Source: Vibrio sp. MEBiC08052 (GTDB lineage: Bacteria > Pseudomonadota > Gammaproteobacteria > Enterobacterales > Vibrionaceae). From it: a stretch of 64,000 bases of DNA. Positions 30,999 through 42,651 of this stretch are shown here, one piece after another; position 1 is the first letter of the stretch, and each line of letters opens with the position of its first letter. The notes beneath the pieces were generated by a model. It made no database searches, was not told the origin of the DNA, and worked only from the letters and a program-made list of their open reading frames with translations. The position numbers and the translations under genes are program-made. Location of the stretch: contig NZ_KQ947475.1 of the NCBI RefSeq assembly GCF_001506075.1, positions 954,455-1,018,454 of the forward strand, in the 5' to 3' direction.

Positions 30999-32423
30999 CT
31001 AAGGGGTAAACGTAGCAACTCCCAGTTCATTTTCTCGACGTGTCTTTTGGATTATCTCCAGCGGAGAAGTGACAACGCGTAGATCCATTTCTTGCTCGGT
31101 ACGAATTAATTCACCGCGCAGAGAGTTCGGGAAAACATCTACAATTTTGACATCAACAAACTGACCGATCAGTTCTGCTGAGCCTTCAAAATTCACAACG
31201 CGATTGTTTTCTGTTCTACCGCGTAATTCCATTAAATTCTTTTTCGACGGGCCTTCAACCAGAATACGTTGCTCGGTACCTAACATCAGACGCGAGTAGC
31301 GCATGGCCTGACTATTAATGGTTTGCTGTAATTCATAAAGGCGCTCTTTCTTAACTTCTTCGCTCAGATCACAAGGGTAATCTGCTGCCGGCGTACCCGG
31401 GCGAGGAGAGAAGATAAAACTGAAACTCATATCAAAGTCTACATCTCGAATCAGTTTCATCGTGTCCTGAAAGTCTTTATCTGATTCTCCGGGGAAGCCG
31501 ATGATAAAATCAGAGCTGATTTGAATATTCGGACGTGCTTTGCGAAGTTTGCGAATGATGGATTTATATTCAATGGCCGTATGTGGGCGTTTCATCATTG
31601 TCAAAATACGATCGGAACCACTTTGTACGGGTAGGTGCAGGAAGCTCACCAATTCAGGAGTATCTTCGTAAACCGCAATAATATCGTCGGTAAATTCCAA
31701 CGGATGGCTGGTGGTGAAACGGATTCGGTCAATACCATCAATCGATGCGACCAAACGCAATAGTTCTGCAAATGAGCAAATCTCACCGTCGTGTGTTGCA
31801 CCGCGATACGCATTGACGTTCTGGCCGAGCAGATTGACTTCACGAACACCTTGTTCGGCAAGTTGAGCAATTTCATACAGCACATCATCCATCGGACGAC
31901 TGACTTCTTCACCCCGCGTATATGGTACTACACAGTAAGTGCAGTATTTTGAACAGCCTTCCATGATGGAAACATAGGCTGTTGCCCCATCAGCCCGAGG
32001 TTCAGGCAGACGGTCGAATTTTTCAATTTCCGGGAATGAAATGTCCATGACGGGCGCTTCGGTAGATTGAGACTGCTTAATCATTTCCGGCAGGCGGTGC
32101 AGGGTTTGTGGCCCAAATATAACATCAACGAATGGTGCCCGTTCACGGATATGATCACCTTCTTGAGTGGCAACACAACCACCGACGCCGATGACAACGC
32201 CCGGTTTATTATCTTTTAAATTTTTCCAGCGACCTAATTGATGGAATACTTTTTCTTGAGCTTTTTCTCGGATTGAACAGGTATTCAATAGTAGGACATC
32301 TGCTTCCTCTGGTTCTTCTGTTAACTCATAGCCACTCGCTGCATTGAGTAGGTCGGCCATTTTGGATGAATCATATTCATTCATTTGGCAACCCCAGGTT
32401 TTAATTAGCAGTTTCTTACTCAT
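30999..32423 (-). CDS. miaB: tRNA-2-methylthio-N6-dimethylallyladenosine synthase MiaB
   Basis: Radical SAM methylthiotransferase that modifies A37 of tRNAs reading UNN codons. The N-terminal cluster cysteines are in [22 protein letters not shown] and VGGCVATQ; the radical SAM cluster is [20 protein letters not shown] domain ends the protein (about 380-445). 474 residues, ATG at 32421-32423. First gene of its leftward row. Confidence 0.97.
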   Translation of the reverse strand: MSKKLLIKTWGCQMNEYDSSKMADLLNAASGYELTEEPEEADVLLLNTCSIREKAQEKVFHQLGRWKNLKDNKPGVVIGVGGCVATQEGDHIRERAPFVDVIFGPQTLHRLPEMIKQSQSTEAPVMDISFPEIEKFDRLPEPRADGATAYVSIMEGCSKYCTYCVVPYTRGEEVSRPMDDVLYEIAQLAEQGVREVNLLGQNVNAYRGATHDGEICSFAELLRLVASIDGIDRIRFTTSHPLEFTDDIIAVYEDTPELVSFLHLPVQSGSDRILTMMKRPHTAIEYKSIIRKLRKARPNIQISSDFIIGFPGESDKDFQDTMKLIRDVDFDMSFSFIFSPRPGTPAADYPCDLSEEVKKERLYELQQTINSQAMRYSRLMLGTEQRILVEGPSKKNLMELRGRTENNRVVNFEGSAELIGQFVDVKIVDVFPNSLRGELIRTEQEMDLRVVTSPLEIIQKTRRENELGVATFTP

Positions 32424-32487
32424 CTCACTTTCGCTCGTTTTGTCTGTCTGAATGCTTTGGAGCCCATGCCCCTAGTATATACTGAAA

Positions 32488-32505
32488 TTACCGTACTGAC
32501 GGTAA
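32488..32505. repeat. Perfect dyad TTACCGT / ACGGTAA
   Basis: Seven-base arms around ACTG, 65 bp upstream of the miaB start. A candidate operator; regulator unknown. Confidence 0.45.
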
Positions 32506-32518
32506 GCGGCGTATTGTA

Positions 32519-32577
32519 CTGTTTTCAAAACCTGCTGACCAGTGTTTAACACTGATCACAATATACAATGAAAACAG
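32519..32577. repeat. Concentric inverted repeats between miaB and ubiF
   Basis: An inner dyad at 32536-32558 (CAGTGT-TTA-ACACTG with outer TGA/TCA, one mismatch) and outer arms CTGTTTTCA (32519-32527) and TGAAAACAG (32569-32577) share almost the same centre, 32547-32548. It could be an operator for the divergent genes. Confidence 0.6.
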
Positions 32578-32720
32578 CCATCAGAAGTTCGGCATTATTT
32601 ACTGTTAAATCATTCGCAATATCTTGGTCTTACCGAGTGAATAAGACAAAATCAGTTCTCAAGATGACCGTGAATCCGTACAATCACAGATGTCAAAATT
32701 AGTCATAAGTAGTCAGCATT

Positions 32721-33878
32721 ATGGAAACATATCAAGTTGCTGTTGTCGGTGGTGGCATGGTCGGTGCGGCCTTAGCCTTGGGGCTGGCAAAGCAGGGTAA
32801 AAAAGTTGTTTTACTGGAAAGCCATCAGCCACAGCCTTTTGATGCCGCTCAGCCTATGGATGTTCGGGTGTCCGCTATCTCAATGGCTTCGGTCAAACTG
32901 CTTGAGTCATTGGGAGTGTGGCAACACGTTGAGTCGATGCGGGTGTGTCCCTACCGTCGGCTTGAAACATGGGAATCTGTTGAATGTAGAACCAGTTTTG
33001 CTGCCCACGATATCGGGTTGGAACAGTTGGGTTATATGGTTGAGAATCGAGTCATCCAGCTCGGTATCTGGCAGGCGTTTTCGCAATATCCTAACTTGAC
33101 GGTGCAGTGTCCGAGCCGATTAAAGCACATTGATTTTGGTGAGCAGGCGAATTGCTTACATCTTGATGACGGTCAGGTGATTCAGGCTCAGTGGGTGATC
33201 GGTGCGGATGGTGCTCATTCTCAGGTGCGTGATTTCGCCCATATCGGGGTTACTGCATGGGACTATCGTCAACACTGTATGTTGATTCATGTAAAAACGG
33301 CACTGCCACAACAGGATGTCACCTGGCAACGCTTCTATCCCTCCGGTCCGCGTTCATTTTTACCGTTGAGTGGTCATCAGGCTTCGCTCGTTTGGTACGA
33401 TACGCCGCAGCGAATTCGTCAGTTGAGTCAGTTATCTGCCACACAACTGGCGCAGGAAATCCAAGCGTATTTTCCCAAAGAGCTTGGTGAAGTTGAGGTG
33501 GTGCAGCATGGTTCATTTGCTTTGACGCGGCGGCATGCACATCAATATGTTGCTAAGCGGTGTGTGTTGATTGGTGATGCGGCTCATACGATTCATCCAC
33601 TTGCAGGACAAGGCGTGAATCTCGGTTTTAAAGATGTCATATGTTTGCTCAAGCAGCTTTCAGAAGCGAGTACGCTCGACGAAAGTGTTTTTGTGCGTTA
33701 TGAACAGCGCAGAAGAGCGGATAATTTACTAATGCAAACAGGAATGGATATATTCTATAAAACCTTTAGCAACAGTCATACAGCAGTCAAAATCGTTAGA
33801 AATATCGCTTTAAAATTGGCAAATCATTCTGGGATGCTTAAAAAACAAGTGTTGCGTTATGCGATAGGTCTGTCGTGA
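32721..33878 (+). CDS. ubiF: 3-demethoxyubiquinol 3-hydroxylase UbiF
   Basis: FAD-dependent monooxygenase that adds the last ring hydroxyl in ubiquinone synthesis. The N-terminal dinucleotide fold is VVGGGMVGAALALGLA, the FAD/NADPH motif is WVIGADGAHSQVRDF, and the second FAD motif LIGDAAHTIHPLAGQGVNLG is complete. 385 residues. It could be confused with UbiH or VisC/UbiI, but the place next to the pts genes agrees with UbiF in vibrios as I remember it. A possible -10, TACAAT, lies about 40 bp upstream. Confidence 0.9.
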   Translation: METYQVAVVGGGMVGAALALGLAKQGKKVVLLESHQPQPFDAAQPMDVRVSAISMASVKLLESLGVWQHVESMRVCPYRRLETWESVECRTSFAAHDIGLEQLGYMVENRVIQLGIWQAFSQYPNLTVQCPSRLKHIDFGEQANCLHLDDGQVIQAQWVIGADGAHSQVRDFAHIGVTAWDYRQHCMLIHVKTALPQQDVTWQRFYPSGPRSFLPLSGHQASLVWYDTPQRIRQLSQLSATQLAQEIQAYFPKELGEVEVVQHGSFALTRRHAHQYVAKRCVLIGDAAHTIHPLAGQGVNLGFKDVICLLKQLSEASTLDESVFVRYEQRRRADNLLMQTGMDIFYKTFSNSHTAVKIVRNIALKLANHSGMLKKQVLRYAIGLS

Positions 33879-33911
33879 AAAGCAGAATGAGATATCGAGA
33901 TACATGACATA

Positions 33912-33941
33912 TAAAAAACGCTGCTTTTGGGGCAGCGTTTA
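33912..33941 (-). terminator. Terminator of the pts operon
   Basis: AAACGCTGC and GCAGCGTTT around a seven-base loop, followed leftward by six T. It starts 32 bp after the crr stop. The rightward side has only three T after ubiF. Confidence 0.85.
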
Positions 33942-33972
33942 ATGAATGAACATTCTCATTATGTTGTTGAGT

Positions 33973-34482
33973 TTATTTGGTCACACGTAGTACTGGTGTT
34001 TCACCAACAACAACTGAACCAGAGAGTTTGTTCAGTTCTTTGATTTCATCCATGTTTGAGATCACAACAGGCGTTAGCGTTGATTTTGCTTTCTCTTCCA
34101 GAAGAGCAAGATCAAATTCAATCACAGTGTCACCCGCTTTTACAGGTTGACCTTCTTCTGCGATACGCTTGAAACCTTCGCCTTTCAGTTCAACAGTATC
34201 GATACCGAAGTGAACGAACAACTCGACACCATCTTCTGATTCAATAGAAAATGCATGATTGGTTTCGAAGATTTTACCAATTGTGCCGTTCACAGGAGCG
34301 ACCATCTTATCTCCAGATGGTTTGATAGCAATGCCATCTCCAACGATTTTTTCAGCGAAAACGACATCAGGCACATCTTCAATATTTACGATTTCACCGG
34401 ATAGCGGTGCAATAATTTCAATTGCGCCTGTGTCAGCACTGTCGTCAGATACTAACTTTTTAAGTTTGTCAAACAGCCCCAT
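33973..34482 (-). CDS. crr: Glucose-specific PTS enzyme IIA (Crr)
   Basis: Cytosolic phosphocarrier for glucose uptake and the main signal of catabolite control (adenylate cyclase, inducer exclusion). The phospho-His motif [16 protein letters not shown] (His about 91) and the assisting His in [11 protein letters not shown] are present. 169 residues. Last gene of ptsH-ptsI-crr, with a hairpin in the 103-bp gap behind ptsI. Confidence 0.97.
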   Translation of the reverse strand: MGLFDKLKKLVSDDSADTGAIEIIAPLSGEIVNIEDVPDVVFAEKIVGDGIAIKPSGDKMVAPVNGTIGKIFETNHAFSIESEDGVELFVHFGIDTVELKGEGFKRIAEEGQPVKAGDTVIEFDLALLEEKAKSTLTPVVISNMDEIKELNKLSGSVVVGETPVLRVTK

Positions 34483-34531
34483 TGTGTCAGCTCCTAAAGT
34501 TTGAATTTATTCTTTCGGGTTATAGTATACT

Positions 34532-34587
34532 AATGATATGCAGTAGGCGACCACTTTTGTTCACCCACTGCAAATGCTTATATCATT
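34532..34587. repeat. Intercistronic hairpin ptsI-crr
   Basis: Outer arms AATGATAT / ATATCATT and inner arms TGCAGT / ACTGCA. It overlaps the ptsI stop codon. There is no T-tract. It may regulate the ratio of Crr to EI or protect upstream mRNA. Confidence 0.6.
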
Positions 34588-36310
34588 ATTGTGACTTTTC
34601 TGAGATAAACTTCTCTACACAAGCATCAATTTCTTTTGCTGTAGGGAGAGAGAGTGCTTCCTCCGCCATCGCTTTGACTGCTTTATAGTCTACTTCACGA
34701 ATCACTTTTTTCACTTTCGGGATAGAGATTCCGCTCATTGAGAATTCATCAAGTCCCATACCCAAAAGAAGTAATGTTGCCCGTTCATCACCGGCAAGCT
34801 CACCACACATCCCAGTCCATTTCCCTTCTGCGTGAGAAGCATCAATCACTTGCTTAATCACATTCAGCACGGCTGGAGACAGTGGGTTATATAGGTGAGA
34901 AATCATTTCATTGCCACGGTCAACGGCCAGCGTATATTGTGTCAGGTCGTTGGTACCGATGGAGAAAAATGAAACTTCTTTTGCCAGATGGTGAGCAATC
35001 GCTGCTGCTGCTGGTGTTTCTACCATGACACCGACTTCAATCGATTCATCGAAATCATGACCATCTTCACGCAGTTCAGCTTTATAAGATTCAATCGCAT
35101 CTTTTAATTCTCGGATTTCTTCAACAGAAATAATCATCGGGAACATAATACGTAGCTTACCGTGAGCTGAAGCTCGCAGGATCGCACGAAGCTGATCACG
35201 TAAAATTTCACGGCGGTCCAGACTGATTCGAATTGCACGCCAGCCAAGGAATGGGTTCATCTCTTTTGGCAAGTCCATATATGGCAAATCTTTATCGCCA
35301 CCGATATCCATGGTTCGAATAATGACTGATTCGCTCTGCATGGTTTCTGCAACTTCTTTATAAGCTTCGTACTGTTCTTGCTCGGTCGGCAGAGATGTGC
35401 GATCCATGAACAGGAATTCAGTACGGTACAGACCGACACCCTCACCACCGTTACGCATCACACCGTCACAATCTTTCACGGTACCGATGTTACCGCAGAC
35501 TTCAACACGGTGTCCGTCAAGAGTTTCCGCAGGTAAATCTTTCAGTTTGGCCAGCTCTTCTTTTTCGGCAAAGAACTTTTCACGAACGCTTTTTGCTTCA
35601 GTGAGTTCATCTTCCGAAGGATTGATGACGATCTTATTGTTGATCGCGTCTAAAATGAGCATGTCGCCATTTTTTACATAACTGGTGATATCATTAGTAC
35701 CAACGACCGCTGGCAGCTCAAGAGAGCGGGCCATAATCGATGTATGGGATGTCCGACCACCGATGTCTGTTGCGAAACCTAAAACATAATCGAGGTTGAT
35801 TTGTGCTGTTTCTGAAGGCGTCAGATCGTAGGCAACAAGAATGACTTGTTCGTTGATCGAACTTAGATTCACAATATTGATACCCAATGCATTTTTAACA
35901 AAGCGGTTACCGATATCGCGAATGTCAGTTGCACGCTCTTTCAGGTATTCATCATCTAATGATTCCAGAGCCGCAGCCTGTTCTTCGATAACGGTATGAA
36001 TAGCGTTGTCAGCAGGGAGCTTATCGTTTTTGATGAGGGCTAAAATTTCTTCTTCCAGCTCTTCATCTTCAAGCAGCATGATGTGGCCTTCGAAAATAGC
36101 TTCTTTTTCTTCGCCAAATGTCTCAAGCGCTTTTTGTTTAATTACTTCCAACTGCGCTTTGGATTTATCGCGTGCGTCGTAGAATCGTTGTACCTCAGTT
36201 TCTACTTGAGCGTCTGAGATAGTGTTGGTGTTAAGGACGATTTCGTCTTCTTGAAGTAGTAATGCTTTACCGATAGCAATACCAGGAGATGCTAGGATGC
36301 CTGAAATCAT
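34586..36310 (-). CDS. ptsI: PTS enzyme I (PtsI)
   Basis: Phosphoenolpyruvate-protein phosphotransferase, the entry step of the PTS. Phospho-His (about 189) is in [25 protein letters not shown] sequence, and the PEP site has GMCGELAGD with the catalytic Cys. An ATG at 36316 exists, but the one at 36310 ([14 protein letters not shown]) has properly spaced AAGGT and matches the usual start; 574 residues. Confidence 0.97.
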   Translation of the reverse strand: MISGILASPGIAIGKALLLQEDEIVLNTNTISDAQVETEVQRFYDARDKSKAQLEVIKQKALETFGEEKEAIFEGHIMLLEDEELEEEILALIKNDKLPADNAIHTVIEEQAAALESLDDEYLKERATDIRDIGNRFVKNALGINIVNLSSINEQVILVAYDLTPSETAQINLDYVLGFATDIGGRTSHTSIMARSLELPAVVGTNDITSYVKNGDMLILDAINNKIVINPSEDELTEAKSVREKFFAEKEELAKLKDLPAETLDGHRVEVCGNIGTVKDCDGVMRNGGEGVGLYRTEFLFMDRTSLPTEQEQYEAYKEVAETMQSESVIIRTMDIGGDKDLPYMDLPKEMNPFLGWRAIRISLDRREILRDQLRAILRASAHGKLRIMFPMIISVEEIRELKDAIESYKAELREDGHDFDESIEVGVMVETPAAAAIAHHLAKEVSFFSIGTNDLTQYTLAVDRGNEMISHLYNPLSPAVLNVIKQVIDASHAEGKWTGMCGELAGDERATLLLLGMGLDEFSMSGISIPKVKKVIREVDYKAVKAMAEEALSLPTAKEIDACVEKFISEKSQ

Positions 36311-36355
36311 AGCCATACCTTAAACTGGTCAATTTTATTGAGAGATTACAAAACT

Positions 36356-36381
36356 AAATGCTAACAATATCGTTAGCATTT
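36356..36381. repeat. Intercistronic hairpin ptsH-ptsI
   Basis: AAATGCTAAC and its perfect complement around six bases, with only short T-runs beyond on the leftward strand. A partial attenuator or stabiliser that would keep ptsH mRNA above ptsI mRNA is plausible. Confidence 0.65.
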
Positions 36382-36449
36382 GTCATATATCATGAACAAA
36401 AGCCATTCTACAATTATAGTAAAATGGCTTCAAAATTCAGTGCTTCGAA

Positions 36450-36707
36450 TTATTCAAGGTGATCCATCAAAGCAACGAGGTGATCAACAGCTTGTTTCGC
36501 TTGAGCACCTTCAGCAGAGATGGTAACAACAGTACCTTTGACAAGGCCGAGTGTTTGTAGTTTGAATAGGCTTTTCGCACTGGCGCTTTTTCCGTTTGAA
36601 GTGACGGTAATTTCAGCATCAAATTCTTTTGCTTCTTTCACGAACTGTGCAGCAGGACGAGTGTGAAGGCCGTTTTCAGCAGTGATTTCTACTTGCTTCT
36701 CGTACAT
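36450..36707 (-). CDS. ptsH: Phosphocarrier protein HPr
   Basis: Small phosphocarrier between EI and the sugar-specific EIIA domains. The active site is [16 protein letters not shown] with phospho-His15, and the region around Ser46 is [17 protein letters not shown]. 85 residues. First gene of the pts operon; its promoter should lie in 36708-36886, but I cannot mark it with confidence. Confidence 0.98.
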   Translation of the reverse strand: MYEKQVEITAENGLHTRPAAQFVKEAKEFDAEITVTSNGKSASAKSLFKLQTLGLVKGTVVTISAEGAQAKQAVDHLVALMDHLE

Positions 36708-36886
36708 TGTATATACCCCAATTTAATTTATTTTTTTCTTAGTTTAGAACCAAATGAAGCTTAGCTGTTGTCACCTCATTACGCTAGTTTGCGAGACAGA
36801 AGATAACACAGTGCTTCTTGTGTTCTTTATTTCGAACCTAAAAATAAAGCAAGTCTGATATTACCAAAGGCTGGGCAAGGATCAAC

Positions 36887-36913
36887 AAAAAAGCCCCGAT
36901 TAGGGGCTTTTTT
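36887..36913. terminator. Terminator after cysK
   Basis: AAAAAAGCCCC, GATTA, GGGGCTTTTTT. It starts 27 bp after the cysK stop and insulates ptsH. Confidence 0.93.
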
Positions 36914-36939
36914 CATAGAAAAATTGATTTCACCACATA

Positions 36940-37908
36940 TTACTGTTGGTTCTCTTTCTCTGTAAATATCCCTGCAAATAGTGCGGTACTGAGGTAACGT
37001 TCACCGGAGCTCGGTAGAACTACGACGATTGTTTTTCCTTTAAATTCAGGGAGTTCTGCCAGACGATTCGCGGCAACAACGGCTGCACCGGAAGAGATTC
37101 CAGCGAGAATGCCTTCCTCTTCCATCAGGCGACGCGCCATCTCAATTGCATCTTCAGAAGTCACGCGTTCAACACGGTCAATAAGAGATAAATCGAGGTT
37201 ACCCGGGATAAAACCTGCCCCGATACCTTGAATCTTATGAGGTGCGGGTTTAATTTCTTCACCGGCTAAAGCTTGAGTAATGACTGGTGACTCTTCTGGT
37301 TCAACGGCAACAGAGATAATCGCTTTACCTTTCTCTCCTTTGATGTAGCGGCTGGTTCCTGTCAGTGTCCCACCGGTTCCGACGCCTGCGACGAATACAT
37401 CAACTTCACCGTCAGTTGCATCCCAGATTTCCGGTCCTGTGGTTTTTTCATGAATTTCTGGGTTAGCCGGGTTATCAAATTGTTGCAGCAGTAGATATTT
37501 GTCCGGGTTACTGGCAACAATCTCTTCAGCTTTGTTGATTGCACCTTTCATCCCTTTTGCTGCTTCAGTCAACTCGAGGTTAGCCCCCAGTGCTTTTAGC
37601 AGTTTACGGCGCTCTAAACTCATCGACTCCGGCATCGTCAGGGTGAGTTTGTAGCCACGGGCAGCAGCAACAAACGCGAGTGCAATACCGGTATTACCGC
37701 TGGTTGGTTCAACAAGTTCAACACCCGGTTTGAGTTTGCCGGACTTTTCAGCTTCCCAGATCATGTTTGCACCGATACGACACTTCACACTGAAACTTGG
37801 GTTACGGGATTCTACCTTAGCGAGTACGTTACCCTGACTAACTTTGTTCAGACGGACGAGTGGGGTATTGCCGATGGTCAGAGAGTTGTCTTCGAAAATC
37901 TTACTCAT
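36940..37908 (-). CDS. cysK: O-acetylserine sulfhydrylase A (CysK)
   Basis: PLP enzyme that makes cysteine from O-acetylserine and sulfide. The PLP lysine is in [15 protein letters not shown] (Lys about 42), the substrate loop is [10 protein letters not shown], and the phosphate loop is [26 protein letters not shown] is a typical A-isozyme segment. 322 residues. Next to cysZ in the same orientation, the usual sulfur-assimilation pair. Confidence 0.97.
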   Translation of the reverse strand: MSKIFEDNSLTIGNTPLVRLNKVSQGNVLAKVESRNPSFSVKCRIGANMIWEAEKSGKLKPGVELVEPTSGNTGIALAFVAAARGYKLTLTMPESMSLERRKLLKALGANLELTEAAKGMKGAINKAEEIVASNPDKYLLLQQFDNPANPEIHEKTTGPEIWDATDGEVDVFVAGVGTGGTLTGTSRYIKGEKGKAIISVAVEPEESPVITQALAGEEIKPAPHKIQGIGAGFIPGNLDLSLIDRVERVTSEDAIEMARRLMEEEGILAGISSGAAVVAANRLAELPEFKGKTIVVVLPSSGERYLSTALFAGIFTEKENQQ

Positions 37909-38163
37909 TGTTATATTCCTTTATTGCACATTTTCGTGTTGTTTTATTGAGCGAAAACACGTTTTTTGTGGAGACCTGTAGAGCATAGGATGTCCGCTAA
38001 TATGATGAAAGGATTAAAAAGTTATATCTTATAGGGGTTGTTGAACTTTACTGTCCAAGCTACACCACTCGGTTTAATTGTACGAATACTTAAATATGCC
38101 GAGCTATATTTTCATTCTATTGCACTCATCAAGTTTTTGCGGAATCCATCGGTTTCATCTTTG

Positions 38164-38907
38164 TCATTTGAGTGTTTCGGCTTTAAATTCATTGACCCAC
38201 ATGGCCGTCGCACCGCAGATCGCTGCCGGCATCACAATTAAGTTGATGATCGGGATGGTCGTAAATATCGTGACCAGCATACCAAAGCCATAAGCACGCC
38301 CCTGTTTGCCTTTCAACTGCATACGCATGGTGTTAAAGCTGACTTTGTGATTATCAAAAGGATAGTCACAATACTGGATTGCGAGCATCCAAGCCGTGAA
38401 AATGAACCAGACCAATGGCCCAATGGTTTGTCCTATTCCTGGAATCAGCAGCAGGATAAATAAGCCGAGCATTTTCGGAATGGTGTAGCGTAGCTTGCGC
38501 CATTCACGGGCAAATACGCGGGGAATATCTTTGATAAAACTCCAGAAGCCTTCATTATCTACGGAATGACCATCAAGCAGTTTTTCAACTTTCTCAGCCA
38601 ACAAACCGTTGAATGGGGAAGCAATAATATTGGCAATCGCGCTGAAGAAATACATCGTTACAAAAAGTATCGATAGGACAGCCAGTGGCCAAATGATGTA
38701 GTTCAGCCATGACAGAAAGTCAGGCACATAAGACATCAGTTGATCGAGCCAGTTTCCCATCTGCGTAAACACATAATAGAGTGCGCCTCCGAGCAGCAGC
38801 ACATTTGCCAGCAGAGGAAGTATCACAAATCTTCTGATTCCGGGGGTGACCGCCAGTTTCAAACCGAAGAAGAAATAGCCGAATCCTGAACGTTTCTTTA
38901 ACGTCAT
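38164..38907 (-). CDS. cysZ: Sulfate transporter CysZ
   Basis: Inner-membrane sulfate permease that feeds cysteine synthesis. Members have membrane helices in pairs; hydrophobic stretches are seen at about 22-48, 68-92, 143-170 and 207-232. Family segments include KRSGFGYFFFGLKL at the start, IIASPFNGLLAEKVEKLL and YCDYPFDNHKVSF. 247 residues. It ends 255 bp before the cysK start, so separate promoters are possible. Confidence 0.94.
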   Translation of the reverse strand: MTLKKRSGFGYFFFGLKLAVTPGIRRFVILPLLANVLLLGGALYYVFTQMGNWLDQLMSYVPDFLSWLNYIIWPLAVLSILFVTMYFFSAIANIIASPFNGLLAEKVEKLLDGHSVDNEGFWSFIKDIPRVFAREWRKLRYTIPKMLGLFILLLIPGIGQTIGPLVWFIFTAWMLAIQYCDYPFDNHKVSFNTMRMQLKGKQGRAYGFGMLVTIFTTIPIINLIVMPAAICGATAMWVNEFKAETLK

Positions 38908-39139
38908 TCTGTTTCCCTGTGTTGTTGTTAAAAAGAAAGTGAAGCGTTTGTATGTATTCTAACTGACCCAACATAGAATGAAAGTCAGAAAAATCCCGCA
39001 GTTCTAACATTAATTTGTTCAAATGTAGGGGTGACTTTTGCTAAAGTGTGTGGATCAGTGGAGAGAATCTCTGAGCATGACATTCTTACTTAAGCGATTC
39101 TGTTCAGAAGCAAGTTATCGGGAAGACTGAGAGTTAAAG

Positions 39140-40030
39140 ATGCAAGAATTGCGATTCGTACTCATCATCGTTGGCGCACTCGCCATCGCCGCATTACTTT
39201 TTCATGGGCTGTGGACCAGCCGGAAAGAGAGTAAGTCGAAATTTGGAGATAAGCCATTAGGCAAAATAGAGGAACAAGCATCATCGATAAAAAATACCCG
39301 AGCTTTTCAGCAGGATAGCGAGCACAAAAAATCGCGTAAGGAACCGGACTTTTCACTGGACGATAACACGGCTGACCCATTCATGGATGACTATGCGCAT
39401 CATGATAAAGTCGATCCACTATTTTCTGGGTATGTGCTTGAAGAAGAGAATCGGTCATATGATTTGGAACATCGGACCATCGCTGATATTGAAGCTGAGC
39501 ATGGGGCGGAAATTGGTATCGAATCGAATATGCGCCAGCATGTTGAACACGACGAAGATATTCAACCAGCCGATCCTGCGCAACAAACTGACAGTGGTAG
39601 TGATGAGCCGGGTTATCAGGTGATTGTACTCAATGTACATTGTGCCGGTAGCGAATCTTTCGTTGGCACTAAGCTGTTTGACAGCTTGCAACAAAACGGT
39701 TTGCTCTATGGTGAAATGGACATTTATCATCGACATGCTGATTTGTCCGGAACGGGGAAAGTGTTATTTAGTGTTGCCAATATTATGCAGCCCGGCACGT
39801 TGAAACATGATAATCCGGACGAGTTTACCACCAAGGGTATTTCATTTTTTATGACGCTTCCTTGTTACGGCGATCCAGAACAGAATTTTAAGTTAATGCT
39901 GAAAACAGCACAGCAAATTGCCGATGATTTAGGCGGGAATGTCCTTGATGATCAACGCTTGTTGATGACGCCGGACAAACTTGCAGATTATCGGCGTCAG
40001 ATTCAGGCATTTAAAGCCCAAGCTGTTTAA
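39140..40030 (+). CDS. zipA: Cell division protein ZipA
   Basis: Membrane anchor for FtsZ at the division site. N-terminal membrane helix (about residues 5-24) with almost no periplasmic part, a long charged linker rich in Asp, Glu and His (about 30-155), and a C-terminal FtsZ-binding domain starting at [10 protein letters not shown] with NIMQPGTL and [13 protein letters not shown]. 296 residues. Upstream of ligA, as in other gammaproteobacteria. Confidence 0.94.
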   Translation: MQELRFVLIIVGALAIAALLFHGLWTSRKESKSKFGDKPLGKIEEQASSIKNTRAFQQDSEHKKSRKEPDFSLDDNTADPFMDDYAHHDKVDPLFSGYVLEEENRSYDLEHRTIADIEAEHGAEIGIESNMRQHVEHDEDIQPADPAQQTDSGSDEPGYQVIVLNVHCAGSESFVGTKLFDSLQQNGLLYGEMDIYHRHADLSGTGKVLFSVANIMQPGTLKHDNPDEFTTKGISFFMTLPCYGDPEQNFKLMLKTAQQIADDLGGNVLDDQRLLMTPDKLADYRRQIQAFKAQAV

Positions 40031-40038
40031 TTGTATAG

Positions 40039-40079
40039 AGATACTCAAACAACAGCTTGATTAAGTTGTTTGAGTATCT
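40039..40079. repeat. 15-bp inverted repeat downstream of zipA
   Basis: AGATACTCAAACAAC pairs perfectly with its complement around an 11-base loop. It has no T-tract and is followed after seven bases by a normal terminator hairpin. A double hairpin at one gene end. Confidence 0.75.
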
Positions 40080-40086
40080 GGTGAGG

Positions 40087-40110
40087 AGGCTCCGGCATGG
40101 AGCCTTTTTT
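40087..40110 (+). terminator. Terminator between zipA and ligA
   Basis: AGGCTCC, GGCAT, GGAGCC followed by six T. It ends 20 bp before the ligA ATG, so ligA either has a promoter inside zipA that reads through or depends on partial readthrough. Confidence 0.85.
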
Positions 40111-40115
40111 CATGA

Positions 40116-42149
<2,034 letters not shown>

Positions 42150-42200
42150 TCACACATACATCATGCCGTTATTTGAATGCTACGGCATAGGGAGGTCTCG

Positions 42201-42602
42201 GTGAATATTAGTGAAGTGTCAAAGCTGACCGGTTTGACAGCCAAATCAATCCGTCTTTATGAAGAAAAAGGCATCTTATCTCCACCGCTGCGTGGGGAGA
42301 ATGGCTATCGGGTTTATCAGCAGTCACACATCGATGATTTACTGTTGATCGCCCGAGCAAAACGAGTTGGTTTCAATCTTGAAGAGTGCAAGTTACTGGT
42401 TCATTTGGCAAATGATCCGAGTCGCAAAAGTTGTGCGGTGAAAGCTGAAGCTCGAAAAAAACTGACTCAAGTGACTCGTAAGCTGAATGAGTTACAGCTC
42501 ATTCAGTCTCAGTTGGAACAATGGATTGCTGAATGTCCCGGTGATGATAACAGCGACTGCCCCATTATTGATGATTTAAAAGGGCAGTCCTCTCATCGGT
42601 GA
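42201..42602 (+). CDS. cueR: Copper-responsive MerR-family regulator CueR
   Basis: Cu(I)-sensing activator. The helix-turn-helix is NISEVSKLTGLTAKSIRLYE, followed by the MerR wing and dimer helix. The C-terminal metal loop CPGDDNSDCPIIDDL has the two Cu(I)-binding cysteines spaced as in CueR; the extra cysteines after it in E. coli are absent. The start is GTG at 42201 with GGAGG five bases upstream, giving 133 residues. No copper ATPase gene or CueR-type promoter is seen nearby, so its target is elsewhere. Confidence 0.9.
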   Translation: MNISEVSKLTGLTAKSIRLYEEKGILSPPLRGENGYRVYQQSHIDDLLLIARAKRVGFNLEECKLLVHLANDPSRKSCAVKAEARKKLTQVTRKLNELQLIQSQLEQWIAECPGDDNSDCPIIDDLKGQSSHR

Positions 42603-42651
42603 ACCGTGAATGTGATCGCTGGTAGTTCACGCGTCGGTAAACTGCGTAAGA

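Noticed and set aside
42201..42602. CueR called as a mercury regulator MerR
   Set aside because: The C-terminal loop CPGDDNSDC has the two-cysteine spacing of CueR, and the third cysteine of MerR (in the dimer helix) does not fit.
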